Positions 1 to 8,515 are shown, numbered from the stretch's first letter. The stretch: DNA of 64,000 nucleotides from Solirubrobacterales bacterium (GCA_027315255.1 DAHUYL010000126.1:1-64000), one strand, 5' to 3'. The notes: generated by a model not told the origin, from the sequence alone. Numbers and translations: made by a program.

Positions 1-21
1 CGTGCCGGGGAGACTCCGTGG

Positions 22-495
22 CTACCCACGGTAGTAAAGGTCGATGAAGTCCCGATGTCTGGCCCAGCGCAGGGTGAGGTGCCAGCAGCCGATGTGGGGG
101 ACGTTGACGTAGGAGGGATAGATCTCAGGCCCAGCGCTGTCGGTGAGCTTCACCGTGATCACGGGGGCGTTCTTGTGTAGCGGCGTGGCGCGGATCGCGA
201 GCCCGGATCCTGGAGAGCGTGTGAGCCAGAGGATCTTGTTCGAGGTCTTGCGAGGGTGGCCAGCGCGGAGCGCCGGGTAGGCGAAGATGTACGCGGCCGC
301 GGCCCGGCGCTGCGTCGTGGCGTGCGGGACGAAGCCGGGCGGTGGGTTTGAATGCGCCGCCCAACTTGGAGCTGGACCACGGTGCAGCGTGGTGGCTCCA
401 CATCCGCCTACAACCGCCCGCGACTCGGTGACTCGATGCAGTGCCCCGGTGCCGGCGAGCGACCCCGCGAGCACCAGCGCGGCCATCCACCTCAT
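22..495 (-). CDS. Small secreted protein of unknown function
   Basis: The 157-residue product opens with a signal-peptide-like stretch (MRW, then a hydrophobic core to about residue 19). The mature part is basic and proline/alanine rich, with two cysteines (near residues 32 and 137) that could form a disulphide after export. The C-terminus is aromatic and basic (HLTLRW... DLYYRG). I recognise no domain. It ends near the window edge and has no same-strand neighbour downstream within the window. It could be a cell-surface or extracellular protein; the call rests only on the leader and an open frame, so it is moderate. Confidence 0.5.
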   Translation of the reverse strand: MRWMAALVLAGSLAGTGALHRVTESRAVVGGCGATTLHRGPAPSWAAHSNPPPGFVPHATTQRRAAAAYIFAYPALRAGHPRKTSNKILWLTRSPGSGLAIRATPLHKNAPVITVKLTDSAGPEIYPSYVNVPHIGCWHLTLRWARHRDFIDLYYRG

Positions 496-848
496 CGCCT
501 GAGCTTAGCTCCCGGACATCCGGGCGCGGGTGTTTGACGACACCGCCGCGCGAGCTCATCCCGCCTCACGAGGGATCCCGGATGTCGTAACGGCAATGCG
601 CTCGGGTCAGCGCAGTCTGGAGCTATCGCCGAGTCGGCCGCAGCAGCCATGGAGGCAGGTGCGCCGTTGCGCACGCGAAGCCGGGCACGCCACGCCTGCT
701 TCCACGAATGAGCGGCACGGTTCTACGCCGCGTGCGGGCGCCCATTTCACTTCTGGATTCAGCACACTGCAGGCGCGAGCATGACGAGGTTGACCGCGCA
801 ACGCCAGCATCGGCGAACGCGTGGTGGTTGCGCTGGCGGGACGCACCG
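496..848. other. Intergenic stretch, no gene seen
   Basis: About 350 bases between the small secreted protein and the glyoxalase pseudogene. Frames are open only by GC bias; no signal peptide, domain motif, tRNA or clear terminator was found. Confidence 0.5.
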
Positions 849-1264
849 CTACAGAGCGTGCACGATCTCCAGCTTGATGCAGTCCGGTTCGCAGAAGAAG
901 CCGGCGTAGGAGCCCGACATGCATGTAGGCGTATCCCCGCGGATCGCTCTCGATCTCCACGGTTCGCGCGCGTACCCAGACGGGACGCTCGTCGACGACT
1001 TCGCGCGACGGCGCCTCGAATGCAACATGGTGAAGGCCGACGCGGTACCGGTCGTGGCTGCCGGCGACTGCACTTCCGGCAGGCTGACAGGAACGAGCCC
1101 GGGTCCGCCGAGATGCACGATGCATTCGCCACGCTCACCCACGATCTCGGCTGCTCGGCTGCATGGGCGTGGCCGGGTGGTCCGAGCAGGCCGCGGCAGA
1201 ACTCGAGGCTGCGATCGAGCCCGGACACGACCACATCGAAGTGATGAACGCCGGCGCTGCGCAT
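849..1264 (-). pseudogene. Frameshifted VOC/glyoxalase-fold protein
   Basis: Recognisable pieces of one VOC (glyoxalase/bleomycin resistance) domain lie in order on the minus strand but in different frames. First comes GVHHFDVVVSGLDRSLEFCRGLLG from base 1264, the usual first beta strand and helix. Next is a middle piece with VHLGGPGLVPV, then VGLHHVAFEA and DPRGYAYMHVG in another frame. Last is YAGFFCEPDCIKLEIVHAL ending at 849, the usual family C-terminus. At least three frame changes are needed to join them, so the gene is broken, unless the sequence has clustered indel errors. VOC proteins bind a metal and act as lyases, dioxygenases or resistance proteins; no specific activity can be assigned. 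Confidence 0.7.
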
Positions 1265-1451
1265 CTCTCAGCACCCTTTCGGCGGCGCCCGTCCTGCCAT
1301 CGGGGACGACACGGTTCTCCGGCGCTGGTGCTCCCGAGCGTCTTTGGTAGCGTCGCCGCCGATGCACACCGAGTGAGAATGGTGTGGTAGGCCGATGCCG
1401 TGAGCTTTGCGGTCATGCGCGGCGGGTTGGCGGCGTCGGTGTCGGCGAGTG

Positions 1452-1931
1452 TCAGTAGCCGTAGCTGCCGTAGCCTCCGCCCGAGCTCGATTTGGTGATC
1501 TTGTCGCCGCTCGGGCTCACGACGTAGAAGCCGTGCTCGCCCTCGCCGCTGGTCTGTCCGCTCTTGGTATCTGAGGCGAAGGTATAGAGCGGATGGCCGT
1601 TGTAGGTGACCTGTTCGATGCCGCCTGCGATCTTGATCCTGTTGAGCTCCGCGGCCTTCGCGCCACCCGACGCCTTCAGTGTTCCGCTCGCCTTCAGCGG
1701 CGGCCAGATCGTCAGGCAGCCGCCGGTGCAGGCGGGATGCCCGGGCTTGTCAGCAACATCGAGGTACAGCGCACGGCCCGAGCTCGTGACGAGGATCGTC
1801 CCGAGCGAGGTCTTCTCCGTGGTGACCACGGTCACCGCACCCGAACGCCCGGAGGAGCCGAGGGCGGTGGTGACGAGCGCGAGTGCCGCGAGGACCACCA
1901 AGGGGACTGCAAGTCTGTGTAGCTTCATCAT
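1452..1931 (-). CDS. Secreted protein with YxFxxD-type repeats (COG4315 family)
   Basis: I chose the ATG at 1931 because GGGAGA lies just upstream and a signal peptide follows directly (KLHRLAVPLVVLAALALV... to about residue 25). The 159-residue product has two copies of the secreted repeat of this family: LYLDVADKPGHPACTGGC followed by WPPL, and LYTFASDTKSGQTSGEGE. The paired cysteines in the first repeat are typical. The tail is GGGYGSYGY, low-complexity glycine/tyrosine. The family is common in actinobacteria as small exported proteins or lipoproteins of unknown function. No lipobox cysteine is obvious, so it is more likely soluble or cleaved. The longer frame back to 2105 adds an unrelated basic stretch and is rejected. 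Confidence 0.8.
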   Translation of the reverse strand: MMKLHRLAVPLVVLAALALVTTALGSSGRSGAVTVVTTEKTSLGTILVTSSGRALYLDVADKPGHPACTGGCLTIWPPLKASGTLKASGGAKAAELNRIKIAGGIEQVTYNGHPLYTFASDTKSGQTSGEGEHGFYVVSPSGDKITKSSSGGGYGSYGY

Positions 1932-2327
1932 CTTCTCCCGAGGTTCAGGTTGGTCGTAATCCGGAAGACGCCGCGTCCACTCGCTTCCTTCCCGAGGCGT
2001 GCGGCTGCCGGTTGCGCAGCGGTGAGCAAGGAGCTTGCGATCGCCGCGGCTTCTGGCGCCCGCGGCGATCCTGGTCTTGGCCGGCGTGACGCAGGGCTGA
2101 ATCACCGCGGGCCAGGCCGCGTCGTCCGGATGAAGCGAGCGAGCACCCGTCCGCGCAGCAGGCGCGATACACGCGAACCGGCGCTTTGTTGTCGTGCGGC
2201 CCGGCGGCGGTCCGCCGACTGCGTCGCGGTTGCGTGTTCATGATCGCCGGCCTGGGTGCAGGTCACGGTCGGGTGTGCGGGTCTGCAGGGCGCGTGCGAT
2301 CCGCGGCGTTGGGGGGAGCCGCCATCC
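1932..2327. other. Intergenic stretch, no gene seen
   Basis: About 400 bases between two divergent genes. Open frames here lack recognisable protein features. The only signal seen is the promoter at its right end. Confidence 0.45.
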
Positions 2328-2356
2328 TTGACATATACAGTTATGCGGTATATGTT
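2328..2356 (+). promoter_or_regulatory. Sigma-70 type promoter and PadR-like operator
   Basis: TTGACA (2328-2333), a 17-base spacer and TATGTT (2351-2356) form a near-consensus housekeeping promoter. The inverted repeat ATATAC-N9-GTATAT (2333-2353) fills the spacer and overlaps both hexamers, as expected for an autorepressor site. PadR operators are usually short dyads of this kind. The predicted transcript start is about 2362-2363, the start codon of the next gene, so the mRNA would be leaderless. Confidence 0.7.
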
Positions 2357-2362
2357 GGGTGC

Positions 2363-2701
2363 ATGAAGAAGAGAGCCGTACAAGAAGCGACGTTCCTGAT
2401 CCTGACCGCGCTCGCTTCCGGCAGCCAGCACGGCTACGGGATCATCACGGATGTGATCGGGATCTCCGCTGGCCGGGTCAGGCTCCGGGCCGGGACGCTG
2501 TACGCGGCACTCGATCGGCTGCGCGCGGATGGGCTGGTCGAAGTCGACCGTGAGGAGATCGTCGACAGCCGGCTGCGCCGCTACTACCGGCTGACGGCCG
2601 AGGGCACCGACGTGCTCGCCGCGGAGGCGGCCCGTCTGCAAGCCAATGCAAATGTCGCGATGATGCGACTCGATCCGAGCAGGAGGGCGGTGGGCACATG
2701 A
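2363..2701 (+). CDS. PadR-family transcriptional regulator
   Basis: The 112-residue winged-helix protein has the PadR signature: ATFLILTALASGSQHGYGI near the N-terminus, then GTLYAALDRLRADGLVE and a wing ending in RRYYRLTAEG. The start at 2363 (MKKRAVQ) is set by the promoter just upstream; the longer frame back to 2186 crosses that promoter. Its stop overlaps the ATG of the next gene (ATGA at 2698-2701), so the two are translationally coupled. PadR proteins are usually ligand-responsive repressors of a linked membrane or transport gene and of themselves. The dyad in its promoter fits autoregulation. The inducer is unknown. Confidence 0.88.
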   Translation: MKKRAVQEATFLILTALASGSQHGYGIITDVIGISAGRVRLRAGTLYAALDRLRADGLVEVDREEIVDSRLRRYYRLTAEGTDVLAAEAARLQANANVAMMRLDPSRRAVGT

Positions 2702-3417
2702 CCGATCAGTCACAGCTCGAACAGCGCTATCGACGGCTGCTTCGCCTCTACCCGCGGGGCTTTCGTCGCGAGCACGAGGAGGAGATGCTGGTCGTCCTGC
2801 TCGCGTGCGCGCGCAACGGCCGGCGGCACGGCGCGCTTGCCGATTCGGCGAACCTGCTGTGGCACGCGCTGTGGACGCGCGTGCGGCCGGTGGCGCCGCG
2901 CTCACTGCCGACCGTCTTCTGGGGGGTGAGGCTGATCGTCCTCGCCGCGGTTCTCGAGCTCGTTGCGGTGCTCACCGTGATCGCGACCCAGAGTGCCGTG
3001 CAGACGGCGGCCGTGCGGGGCCTCTCGCGATTTGGCGCAGCGCACCTGGCGAACCTGCTGGACGCTCGCGTCGCGTCGGTCGAGATCGGCGGACCGATCG
3101 CTGCTGCCGCCTGGCTGACGCTCGCCTGGGCCAACGACCGCGGCTACCGCTGGGCCCGCGTCGGGATGCTCCCGGCGTTGGGGCTCACGTTGACGAGCCT
3201 GCTCGCGGCGGTGGGGCAGCACGCCGCCGCCTACGCCGCGGCGGATCTGGACGCGGGAATCGTGCTGTGCCTGGTTGCCGCGGCCGCCACGCTGCTGATC
3301 ATCGCCACCGACTCCAACCCTCACTACGACCGGCCTCGAAGCGGCAGCGGGCGTCGCCGCGGGCCTCGGCTGCGCGGATCAGCCGCCGCCTGGCCGGACG
3401 TCGCGACCTGGAACTGA
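2698..3417 (+). CDS. PadR-linked integral membrane protein
   Basis: The 239-residue product begins with a cytoplasmic segment of the kind found in PadR-associated permease-like proteins (YRRLLRLYPRGFRREHEEEMLVVL). About four hydrophobic helices follow, near residues 78-100, 120-145, 155-175 and 180-205. The tail is basic. The opening resembles the N-terminus of proteins encoded next to PadR regulators in actinobacteria, some of which carry a permease domain. No ATPase or FtsX domain is visible here. The ATGA overlap with padR implies co-expression. It may sense or respond to membrane stress, but the function is unknown. Confidence 0.7.
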   Translation: MTDQSQLEQRYRRLLRLYPRGFRREHEEEMLVVLLACARNGRRHGALADSANLLWHALWTRVRPVAPRSLPTVFWGVRLIVLAAVLELVAVLTVIATQSAVQTAAVRGLSRFGAAHLANLLDARVASVEIGGPIAAAAWLTLAWANDRGYRWARVGMLPALGLTLTSLLAAVGQHAAAYAAADLDAGIVLCLVAAAATLLIIATDSNPHYDRPRSGSGRRRGPRLRGSAAAWPDVATWN

Positions 3418-3423
3418 CCGGCG

Positions 3424-3798
3424 ATGTCCGCCACCGTCCACGTGACTCGCCCGTTCCGCCTCGCGGATGCGATCTGGCCCTATCAGATCGTGCTCGACGG
3501 GCAGGGTGCAGGGGACATCTCGATCCGCGGAACGGTTCGGCTGCCGACCTCGTCTGGCACGCATACGCTGCAGATCCGGTCACTGCACGTCATCAACCGG
3601 CACCTCGGACTCGCGAGCCCCACGAGCACGCTCGAGCTGCACGACGGTGAGACCGCCGCGCTCGTGTGTCACCCGCGGCCGTTCCTCCAGGCGCTCGTGT
3701 GGTGGATCAAGTGCCTGCTCGGCGATCGAAGTCAATGGATCATGATCGAACAGACCACGTCCAAACACCCGACGTCGGCCACATACGACCATAGGTAG
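3424..3798 (+). CDS. Conserved hypothetical, small beta-rich protein
   Basis: The 124-residue product starts 6 bases after the membrane protein and is probably in its operon. It reads RPFRLADAIWPYQIVLDGQGAG, then ISIRGTVRL, SGTHTLQIRSLH and STLELHDGETAALVC. That pattern is like small actinobacterial proteins with a DG-x-x-V-G strand, a GxH turn and a closing ..DGE.. strand, a PEGA-like beta sandwich. A single hydrophobic segment (ALVWWIKCLLG) lies near residue 83. I assign no activity. It could be a membrane-attached partner of the preceding protein. Confidence 0.55.
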   Translation: MSATVHVTRPFRLADAIWPYQIVLDGQGAGDISIRGTVRLPTSSGTHTLQIRSLHVINRHLGLASPTSTLELHDGETAALVCHPRPFLQALVWWIKCLLGDRSQWIMIEQTTSKHPTSATYDHR

Positions 3799-3861
3799 TA
3801 GGCAGCGACGCTACGACGCGACGCGGCGCCGCAGCTCGTGTGAAATCGGACCGAGAGCCGC

Positions 3862-4503
3862 TCAGGAGCGCCGGCCGGAGACCGCGAGCCCGGCGCCGAG
3901 CGCGATCATCGTCACGCCGCCGCCGGCACTCAACCACTCGAGCCGCCGCGGTGAGCGTCCGAGCCAGGCCCGGGCGGTGCCGGACGCGATCGCCCAGGTG
4001 CCATCGGAGACAAGCGCGAGGAGCCCGCAGATCACGCCGAGCGTCGCGAGCTGGAGGGTCGCGTGGCCCTGGGCACGGTCGATGAACGTCGGCAGCACGG
4101 CCGTGAAGATCACCAGCCCCTTGGGATTGGTGGCGCCCACGAGGAATCCCTCACGGATCGTCCGTCGCAGGGTCTTCGGGGTGACCGCACCCGGCGCGAG
4201 CAGCTCGGCCAGCTCACGGCGGTTGCGGATGCTCCGCAGTCCGAGGAAGATCAGGTAGGCGCCGCCGCACAGCTTCATCACGAGGAACACGGTGTCCGAG
4301 TCGGCGAGCACCGAGCCCAGCCCGACCACCACGACGAGCAGCTGGACCATCAATCCGGACGTGTTGCCGAGCACCGAGGCGAGCGCGGCCCGCCGGCCCA
4401 GCGCGACCCCCCGGCTGACCGTGAACACGACGCTCGGGCCGGGGATCAGGATCAGCACGTAGACGGTGACCAGGAACGGCACCAGGTGAGCGCGCGGGAG
4501 CAC
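3862..4503 (-). CDS. LysE/RhtB-family amino-acid exporter
   Basis: The 213-residue protein has the family's six-helix layout and the conserved first-helix motif ILIPGPSVVFTVSRGVALGRRAAL. It also has the mid-protein KLCGGAYLIFLGLRSIR and the FLVGATNPKGLVIFTAVLPTFI helix; NPKG is a hallmark. Length matches the family (about 200-215). These carriers export amino acids or homoserine lactone-like compounds using the proton gradient; the substrate cannot be read from sequence. The start is a GTG with GGGAGA about 10 bases upstream. It is convergent with the preceding operon and has no obvious partner or LysG-type regulator nearby. Confidence 0.88.
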   Translation of the reverse strand: MLPRAHLVPFLVTVYVLILIPGPSVVFTVSRGVALGRRAALASVLGNTSGLMVQLLVVVVGLGSVLADSDTVFLVMKLCGGAYLIFLGLRSIRNRRELAELLAPGAVTPKTLRRTIREGFLVGATNPKGLVIFTAVLPTFIDRAQGHATLQLATLGVICGLLALVSDGTWAIASGTARAWLGRSPRRLEWLSAGGGVTMIALGAGLAVSGRRS

Positions 4504-4539
4504 ACGCTGGATTCTCCCAGGAGTCCAGCTGTCAGCAGT

Positions 4540-5574
4540 TCAGGAGACCGTCCAGGTGGAACCGCCGAGCAGCAGCTCGGCCAGCTGATCCTCGCTCGCG
4601 GCCCCGCCCGCCGCGGCGCTGCCGCGGCCGAACACTGCGCGCTCGACGTCGCGGAACACGCCGATCGGGGTCGGACCGCTCACGTCGGCGGACAGCTTCG
4701 CGAGCGCGAACGCGAGCCCCGGGTCCCCGCGGCCCGGGTCGTGGACGAGCAGCGCGCCCTCGCCGACCTCGGCGACGTCGACGATCCGCAGGCGGCCGCC
4801 CGAGTCCATCATCACGCCGCGCTCGCCGCCTGAGCCGAAGCGGATCGGCCGGCCGGCCTCGAGCCGGATCTGGTTGGCGTCGCGGGTCTCCTTCTCGGTC
4901 AGCGCGAAGAACGTGCCGTCGTTGAACACCGGGCAGTTCTGGTAGATCTCGATCAGCGCGGCGCCCTCGTGGGCGGCGGCCGCGCGCAGCACGTCGGTCA
5001 TGTGGTGGCGGTCGCGGTCGAGCGTGCGCGCGACGAACGTCGCCTCGGCGCCGATCGCCAGCGCGAGCGGGTTGAACGGCTGGTCGGCCACCCCGAACGG
5101 AGTCGACTTCGTCACCTGCCCGACGACCGAGGTGGGCGACGCCTGCCCCTTGGTCAGACCGTAGATCTCGTTGTTCATCAGCAGGATCTTCACGGGGACG
5201 TTGCGCCGCAGCGCGTGGATCAGATGGTTGCCGCCGATCGCCAGCGCATCGCCGTCGCCGCTGACGATCCACACCGACAGGTCCTCGCGGGCGGTGGCGA
5301 GCCCGGTCGCGATCGCGGGGGCGCGACCGTGGATCCCGTGCATCCCGTAGGTGTCCATGTAGTACGCGAACCGGCCGGCGCAGCCGATGCCGGTGATGAA
5401 GACGATCCGCTCCGGCGGGATCCCGAGCTCGGGCATGAACTGCTGGACCGCGGCGAGCACGGCATAGTCGCCGCAGCCCGGGCACCAGCGGGTCTCCTGG
5501 TCCGATTGGAAGTCGGCCTTCGTCAGCGGGCCGCTGTGCCCGTTTCCCTCGTGCAGGTCCGTCACCGCCGTCAT
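4540..5574 (-). CDS. korB: 2-oxoacid:ferredoxin oxidoreductase, beta subunit
   Basis: KorB binds thiamine diphosphate and, with KorA, oxidatively decarboxylates a 2-oxoacid (typically 2-oxoglutarate) to acyl-CoA while reducing ferredoxin. The 344-residue product has the CPGCGDYAVL motif (C31, C34), whose cysteines help bind a 4Fe-4S cluster. The TPP-binding GDGDALAIGGNH and MNNEIYGLTKGQ segments follow, then QNCPVFND. I chose the ATG at 5574 (MTAVTDL) because it overlaps the korA stop (ATGA), the usual coupling; the longer frame enters korA. In many aerobic actinobacteria KorAB replaces or supplements the 2-oxoglutarate dehydrogenase step of the TCA cycle. Substrate is inferred from the family. 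Confidence 0.93.
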   Translation of the reverse strand: MTAVTDLHEGNGHSGPLTKADFQSDQETRWCPGCGDYAVLAAVQQFMPELGIPPERIVFITGIGCAGRFAYYMDTYGMHGIHGRAPAIATGLATAREDLSVWIVSGDGDALAIGGNHLIHALRRNVPVKILLMNNEIYGLTKGQASPTSVVGQVTKSTPFGVADQPFNPLALAIGAEATFVARTLDRDRHHMTDVLRAAAAHEGAALIEIYQNCPVFNDGTFFALTEKETRDANQIRLEAGRPIRFGSGGERGVMMDSGGRLRIVDVAEVGEGALLVHDPGRGDPGLAFALAKLSADVSGPTPIGVFRDVERAVFGRGSAAAGGAASEDQLAELLLGGSTWTVS

Positions 5575-7457
5575 CGTGCCCCCCCTCCGTTCGTGCTGGT
5601 CGCCGCCTGCTCGACGTCTCCGAGGATCAACCGCTCCACCTCCGGCGCCCACAGCGGCTGCCCCTCGATCTTCGTGAACGACTCGACGTCGACGAGGAAC
5701 CGCGCGCGCAGCAGCTGTGCGAGCTGACCGCTGTTCAGCTCCGGCACGACCACACGGTCGAACGACCGCAGCACGTCGCCGATGTTGGCCGGCAGCGGGT
5801 TCAGATGGCGCAGGTGCGCGATCGCGACCTTCTCACCGCGCAACCGCACGCGTCTGGCGCCGCCGAGGATCGCGCCGTAGCTCGACCCCCAGCCGAGCAC
5901 GAGCACGCTCGCGTCGGAGTCGCCGTCGACCCGGAGCGGCGGCAGCTCGTCCGCGATCCCGGCGATCTTGGCCGCGCGCAGCTCGGTCATCCGGGCGTGG
6001 TTCTTCGGGTCATACGAGATGTGGCCGGTGCGGTCGGACTTCTCGAGGCCGCCGATCCGGTGGGCGAGCCCTGGCGTGCCCGGGATCGCCCATGGCCGCA
6101 CGAGCCGCTCGTCGCGGCTGTACGGCTCGAACTGCCAGCCCTCCTCGCCTTCGGGAGCGACCGCGAAGTTCGGATCGATCGCGGGTAGGTCGGCGACCGA
6201 CGGCACCCGCCACGGTTCGGAGGAGGTTGCGAGGAAGCCGTCCGACAGCAGGATCACCGGCGTCCGGTAGCGGATCGCGAGCGACACCGCCTCGAACGCG
6301 GCGTCGAAGCAGTCCCCCGGCGTGCTCGGCGCGATCACCGGCAGCGGCGACTCGCCGTGCCGGCCGTACAGCGCCAGCAACAGGTCGGACTGCTCGGTCT
6401 TCGTCGGCATCCCCGTCGACGGTCCCGCACGCTGCACGTCGATCACGACCAGCGGCAGCTCGAGCATCACCGCCAGGCCGATCGTCTCCGCCTTCAGGTC
6501 CATCCCGGGGCCGCTGGTCGCGGTCACGCCGATCCGCCCGCCGAACGATGCTCCGAGCGCGATCCCGGCGGCAGCGATCTCGTCCTCCGCCTGCACGGTC
6601 GAGATCCCGTGGCGTCCGCGCCGCGACAGCTCGTGCAGGATCTCCGAGGCGGGCGTGATCGGGTAGCTGGCGAACAGCATCGGCACCCGGCTGCGCACCG
6701 ACGCGGCGAGGAGACCGAGCGTCAGCGCGGTCGTGCCCGTGATGTTGCGGTAGGTACCGGGCGCCATGTCGGTCGCCGGCGCAACCCGGTACTGGACGCT
6801 CAACAGCTCGGTCGTCTCGCCGAACGACCAGCCGGCGTTGAATGCGGCGAGGTTCGCCTTCGCGACCGCCGGACGCTCGCCGAACTTGCCTGTGATCCAG
6901 CGCTCGATCACCTCCGTCGGGCGCCCGTACAGCCACGAGATGACGCCCAGCGCGAACAGGTTCTTGGCGCGCCCCGCGTCGCGCGTCGAGGCATCCTCGA
7001 CCGACTCGACCGCGCGGGTGGTGAGCGTCGTCATCGGGATCCGGTGGACGCGGAACTCGCTCAGCGAGCCGTCGTCGAGCGGGTTGACGTCGCCGTACCC
7101 CGCCTTCTCGAGGTTGCGCTTGGTGAACGCGTCCTCGTTGACGATGATCGTGGCACCGCGGCTGAGCTCGCCGAAGTTGGCTCGCAGCGCCGCCGGGTTC
7201 ATCGCGACGAGCACGTCGGGCACGTCACCCGGGGTGAGGATGTCGCGCGAGGCGAAGTGGATCTGGAAGGCCGACACGCCGGCCAGCGTTCCGGCCGGGG
7301 CGCGGATCTCGGCGGGCAAGTTGGGGAGCGTCGCCAGGTCGTTGCCGAGGACCGCCGTCGCATCGGTGAAGCGGCTGCCCGCCAGCTGCATGCCGTCACC
7401 CGAATCTCCCGCGAAGCGGATGATCACCCGCTCGCGCTCCTCGACCACCTTGCTCAT
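5571..7457 (-). CDS. korA: 2-oxoacid:ferredoxin oxidoreductase, fused gamma-alpha subunit
   Basis: The 628-residue product fuses a gamma domain at the N-terminus (RFAGDSGDGMQLAG, residues about 13-195) to an alpha/pyrimidine-binding domain starting near residue 235 (YPITPASEILHEL, then AEDEIAAAGIALGASFGG and TSGPGMDLKAE). A C-terminal transketolase-like domain follows (LVLGWGSSYGAI, VPELNSGQLAQLL). This fused order is standard for actinobacterial KorA. The start at 7457 (MSKVVEE) follows a GGGGTGAG ribosome site; the upstream extension has no such signal. It forms a two-gene operon with korB. No ferredoxin gene is adjacent. Confidence 0.93.
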   Translation of the reverse strand: MSKVVEERERVIIRFAGDSGDGMQLAGSRFTDATAVLGNDLATLPNLPAEIRAPAGTLAGVSAFQIHFASRDILTPGDVPDVLVAMNPAALRANFGELSRGATIIVNEDAFTKRNLEKAGYGDVNPLDDGSLSEFRVHRIPMTTLTTRAVESVEDASTRDAGRAKNLFALGVISWLYGRPTEVIERWITGKFGERPAVAKANLAAFNAGWSFGETTELLSVQYRVAPATDMAPGTYRNITGTTALTLGLLAASVRSRVPMLFASYPITPASEILHELSRRGRHGISTVQAEDEIAAAGIALGASFGGRIGVTATSGPGMDLKAETIGLAVMLELPLVVIDVQRAGPSTGMPTKTEQSDLLLALYGRHGESPLPVIAPSTPGDCFDAAFEAVSLAIRYRTPVILLSDGFLATSSEPWRVPSVADLPAIDPNFAVAPEGEEGWQFEPYSRDERLVRPWAIPGTPGLAHRIGGLEKSDRTGHISYDPKNHARMTELRAAKIAGIADELPPLRVDGDSDASVLVLGWGSSYGAILGGARRVRLRGEKVAIAHLRHLNPLPANIGDVLRSFDRVVVPELNSGQLAQLLRARFLVDVESFTKIEGQPLWAPEVERLILGDVEQAATSTNGGGAR

Positions 7458-7585
7458 GCTCTCACCCCTTGCTGCCGGCCTCTTTGTTCCAAAAGCGCAC
7501 AAGCAAGCATAGCCCCGCGCCGGCGGCACGTATCCGCGGAACCCCGCAGCGCAGGCACGCCGTGCGGCGGATGTGGGGGTCTGGT

Positions 7586-7617
7586 AGCGGCCGCCGGCAT
7601 ACCAGCCGGCGGCCGCT
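7586..7617 (-). terminator. Hairpin terminator after the cold-shock gene
   Basis: A perfect 13-bp stem (AGCGGCCGCCGGC / GCCGGCGGCCGCT) with loop ATACCA lies 17 bases beyond the cold-shock stop. There is no U-tract, which is common for high-GC actinobacterial terminators. It also separates this gene from korA downstream. Confidence 0.7.
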
Positions 7618-7633
7618 CTACGGCGGCTGTCCG

Positions 7634-7837
7634 CTACAGCTTCATGACGTTGATCGCCTTCGGCCCCTTGGGCCCGGCCTCCTCCTCGTAGGAGACCTTG
7701 GCGCCCTCGGCGAGCGAGCGATAACCGTCAGCTGCGATGCTGGTGTGGTGGACGAACAGGTCGCGACTGCCCTCGTCGGGCGTGATGAACCCGAACCCCT
7801 TCTCGTCGCTGAACCACTTGACCGTTCCGGTTGGCAT
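7634..7837 (-). CDS. cspA: Cold-shock domain protein
   Basis: The 67-residue protein is a single cold-shock domain: MPTGTVKWF, the RNP1 motif KGFGFI and the RNP2-like DLFVHHTSI, then a C-terminal [10 protein letters not shown]. Length is the family norm. It binds single-stranded RNA/DNA and melts mRNA structure. It is monocistronic with its own terminator. The leader has an unusual G/C hairpin next to the ribosome site (see separate entry), which could tune translation by temperature. Confidence 0.95.
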   Translation of the reverse strand: MPTGTVKWFSDEKGFGFITPDEGSRDLFVHHTSIAADGYRSLAEGAKVSYEEEAGPKGPKAINVMKL

Positions 7838-7840
7838 GTT

Positions 7841-7855
7841 GGGGGAGCCCCCTCC
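7841..7855 (-). promoter_or_regulatory. Hairpin overlapping the csp ribosome-binding site
   Basis: On the minus strand GGAGG (7855-7851) is followed directly by GGGGGCTCCCCC-type self-complementary sequence (7852-7841). The start codon lies 13 bases after the GGAGG. The stem shares its first bases with the Shine-Dalgarno, so folding could either mask it or shorten the long spacing to the ATG. Confidence 0.4.
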
Positions 7856-8061
7856 GATGGTGTGTGCTGCTACCGCTGAGGGGCCAATGTTCCCGTCACG
7901 GCCTGCAACTGCATTTGCGCCGCGCCGACCAGGCGCAGCCCTACGTGGCGGGAAGCTAGCACGCGTCGAGGAGATCCGGGCGGCTCGGTAACGCCCTTTT
8001 CACAGGTCGGTCACACGATGCTCGACGGCTGGATGAGGCTACGGCAACGTAGGCTGAAGCG

Positions 8062-8436
8062 GTGCGCTGGCTGATCGACGGGATGAACGTGATCGGGACG
8101 CGACCCGACCGCTGGTGGCGGGACCGCGACGCCGCGATGCTGGCGCTCGTCGATCTGCTCGAACGCTGGGCGGCGGACGAAGGCGAGGACGTGGCCGTCG
8201 TGTTCGAGCGAAAGCCCTCACCGCCGATTCGCTCGACCGTGATCGTGGTGGCGCACGCCCCCGAGCCGAAGCCCAACGCAGCCGACGACGAGATCATCCG
8301 GCGGCTGCGAGCAGACGCCGAGCCCCGCCAGGTGCGCGTCGTCACCTCGGATCGGGCGCTGGCCGAGCGGGCGTACGCGGCCGGTGCCACGGTCGAAGGC
8401 GCCGACTCGTTCCGGCGGCGGCTCGAGTCGCGCTGA
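8062..8436 (+). CDS. NYN-domain (YacP-like) predicted ribonuclease
   Basis: The 124-residue protein starts at a GTG with MRWLIDGMNVIGTRPDRWW, the acidic beta-1 motif of NYN/PIN-like nucleases. Further conserved acidic spots are VVFER, NAADDEIIRRL (about residues 73-83) and VVTSDRAL (about residues 94-101). Length matches stand-alone NYN proteins. These probably cleave structured RNA with a metal ion; YacP homologues act on rRNA or mRNA. It sits just upstream of ftsH in the same direction (80-base gap) and may be co-transcribed. Its physiological substrate is unknown. Confidence 0.8.
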   Translation: MRWLIDGMNVIGTRPDRWWRDRDAAMLALVDLLERWAADEGEDVAVVFERKPSPPIRSTVIVVAHAPEPKPNAADDEIIRRLRADAEPRQVRVVTSDRALAERAYAAGATVEGADSFRRRLESR

Positions 8437-8515
8437 CGGGCCCCCGCCGGCTGTCGGGGGCGGCGCCGGGCAGGATTCGCAGGCCGGTAGGACCGCTTGC
8501 GACAATTCCTCTGGC

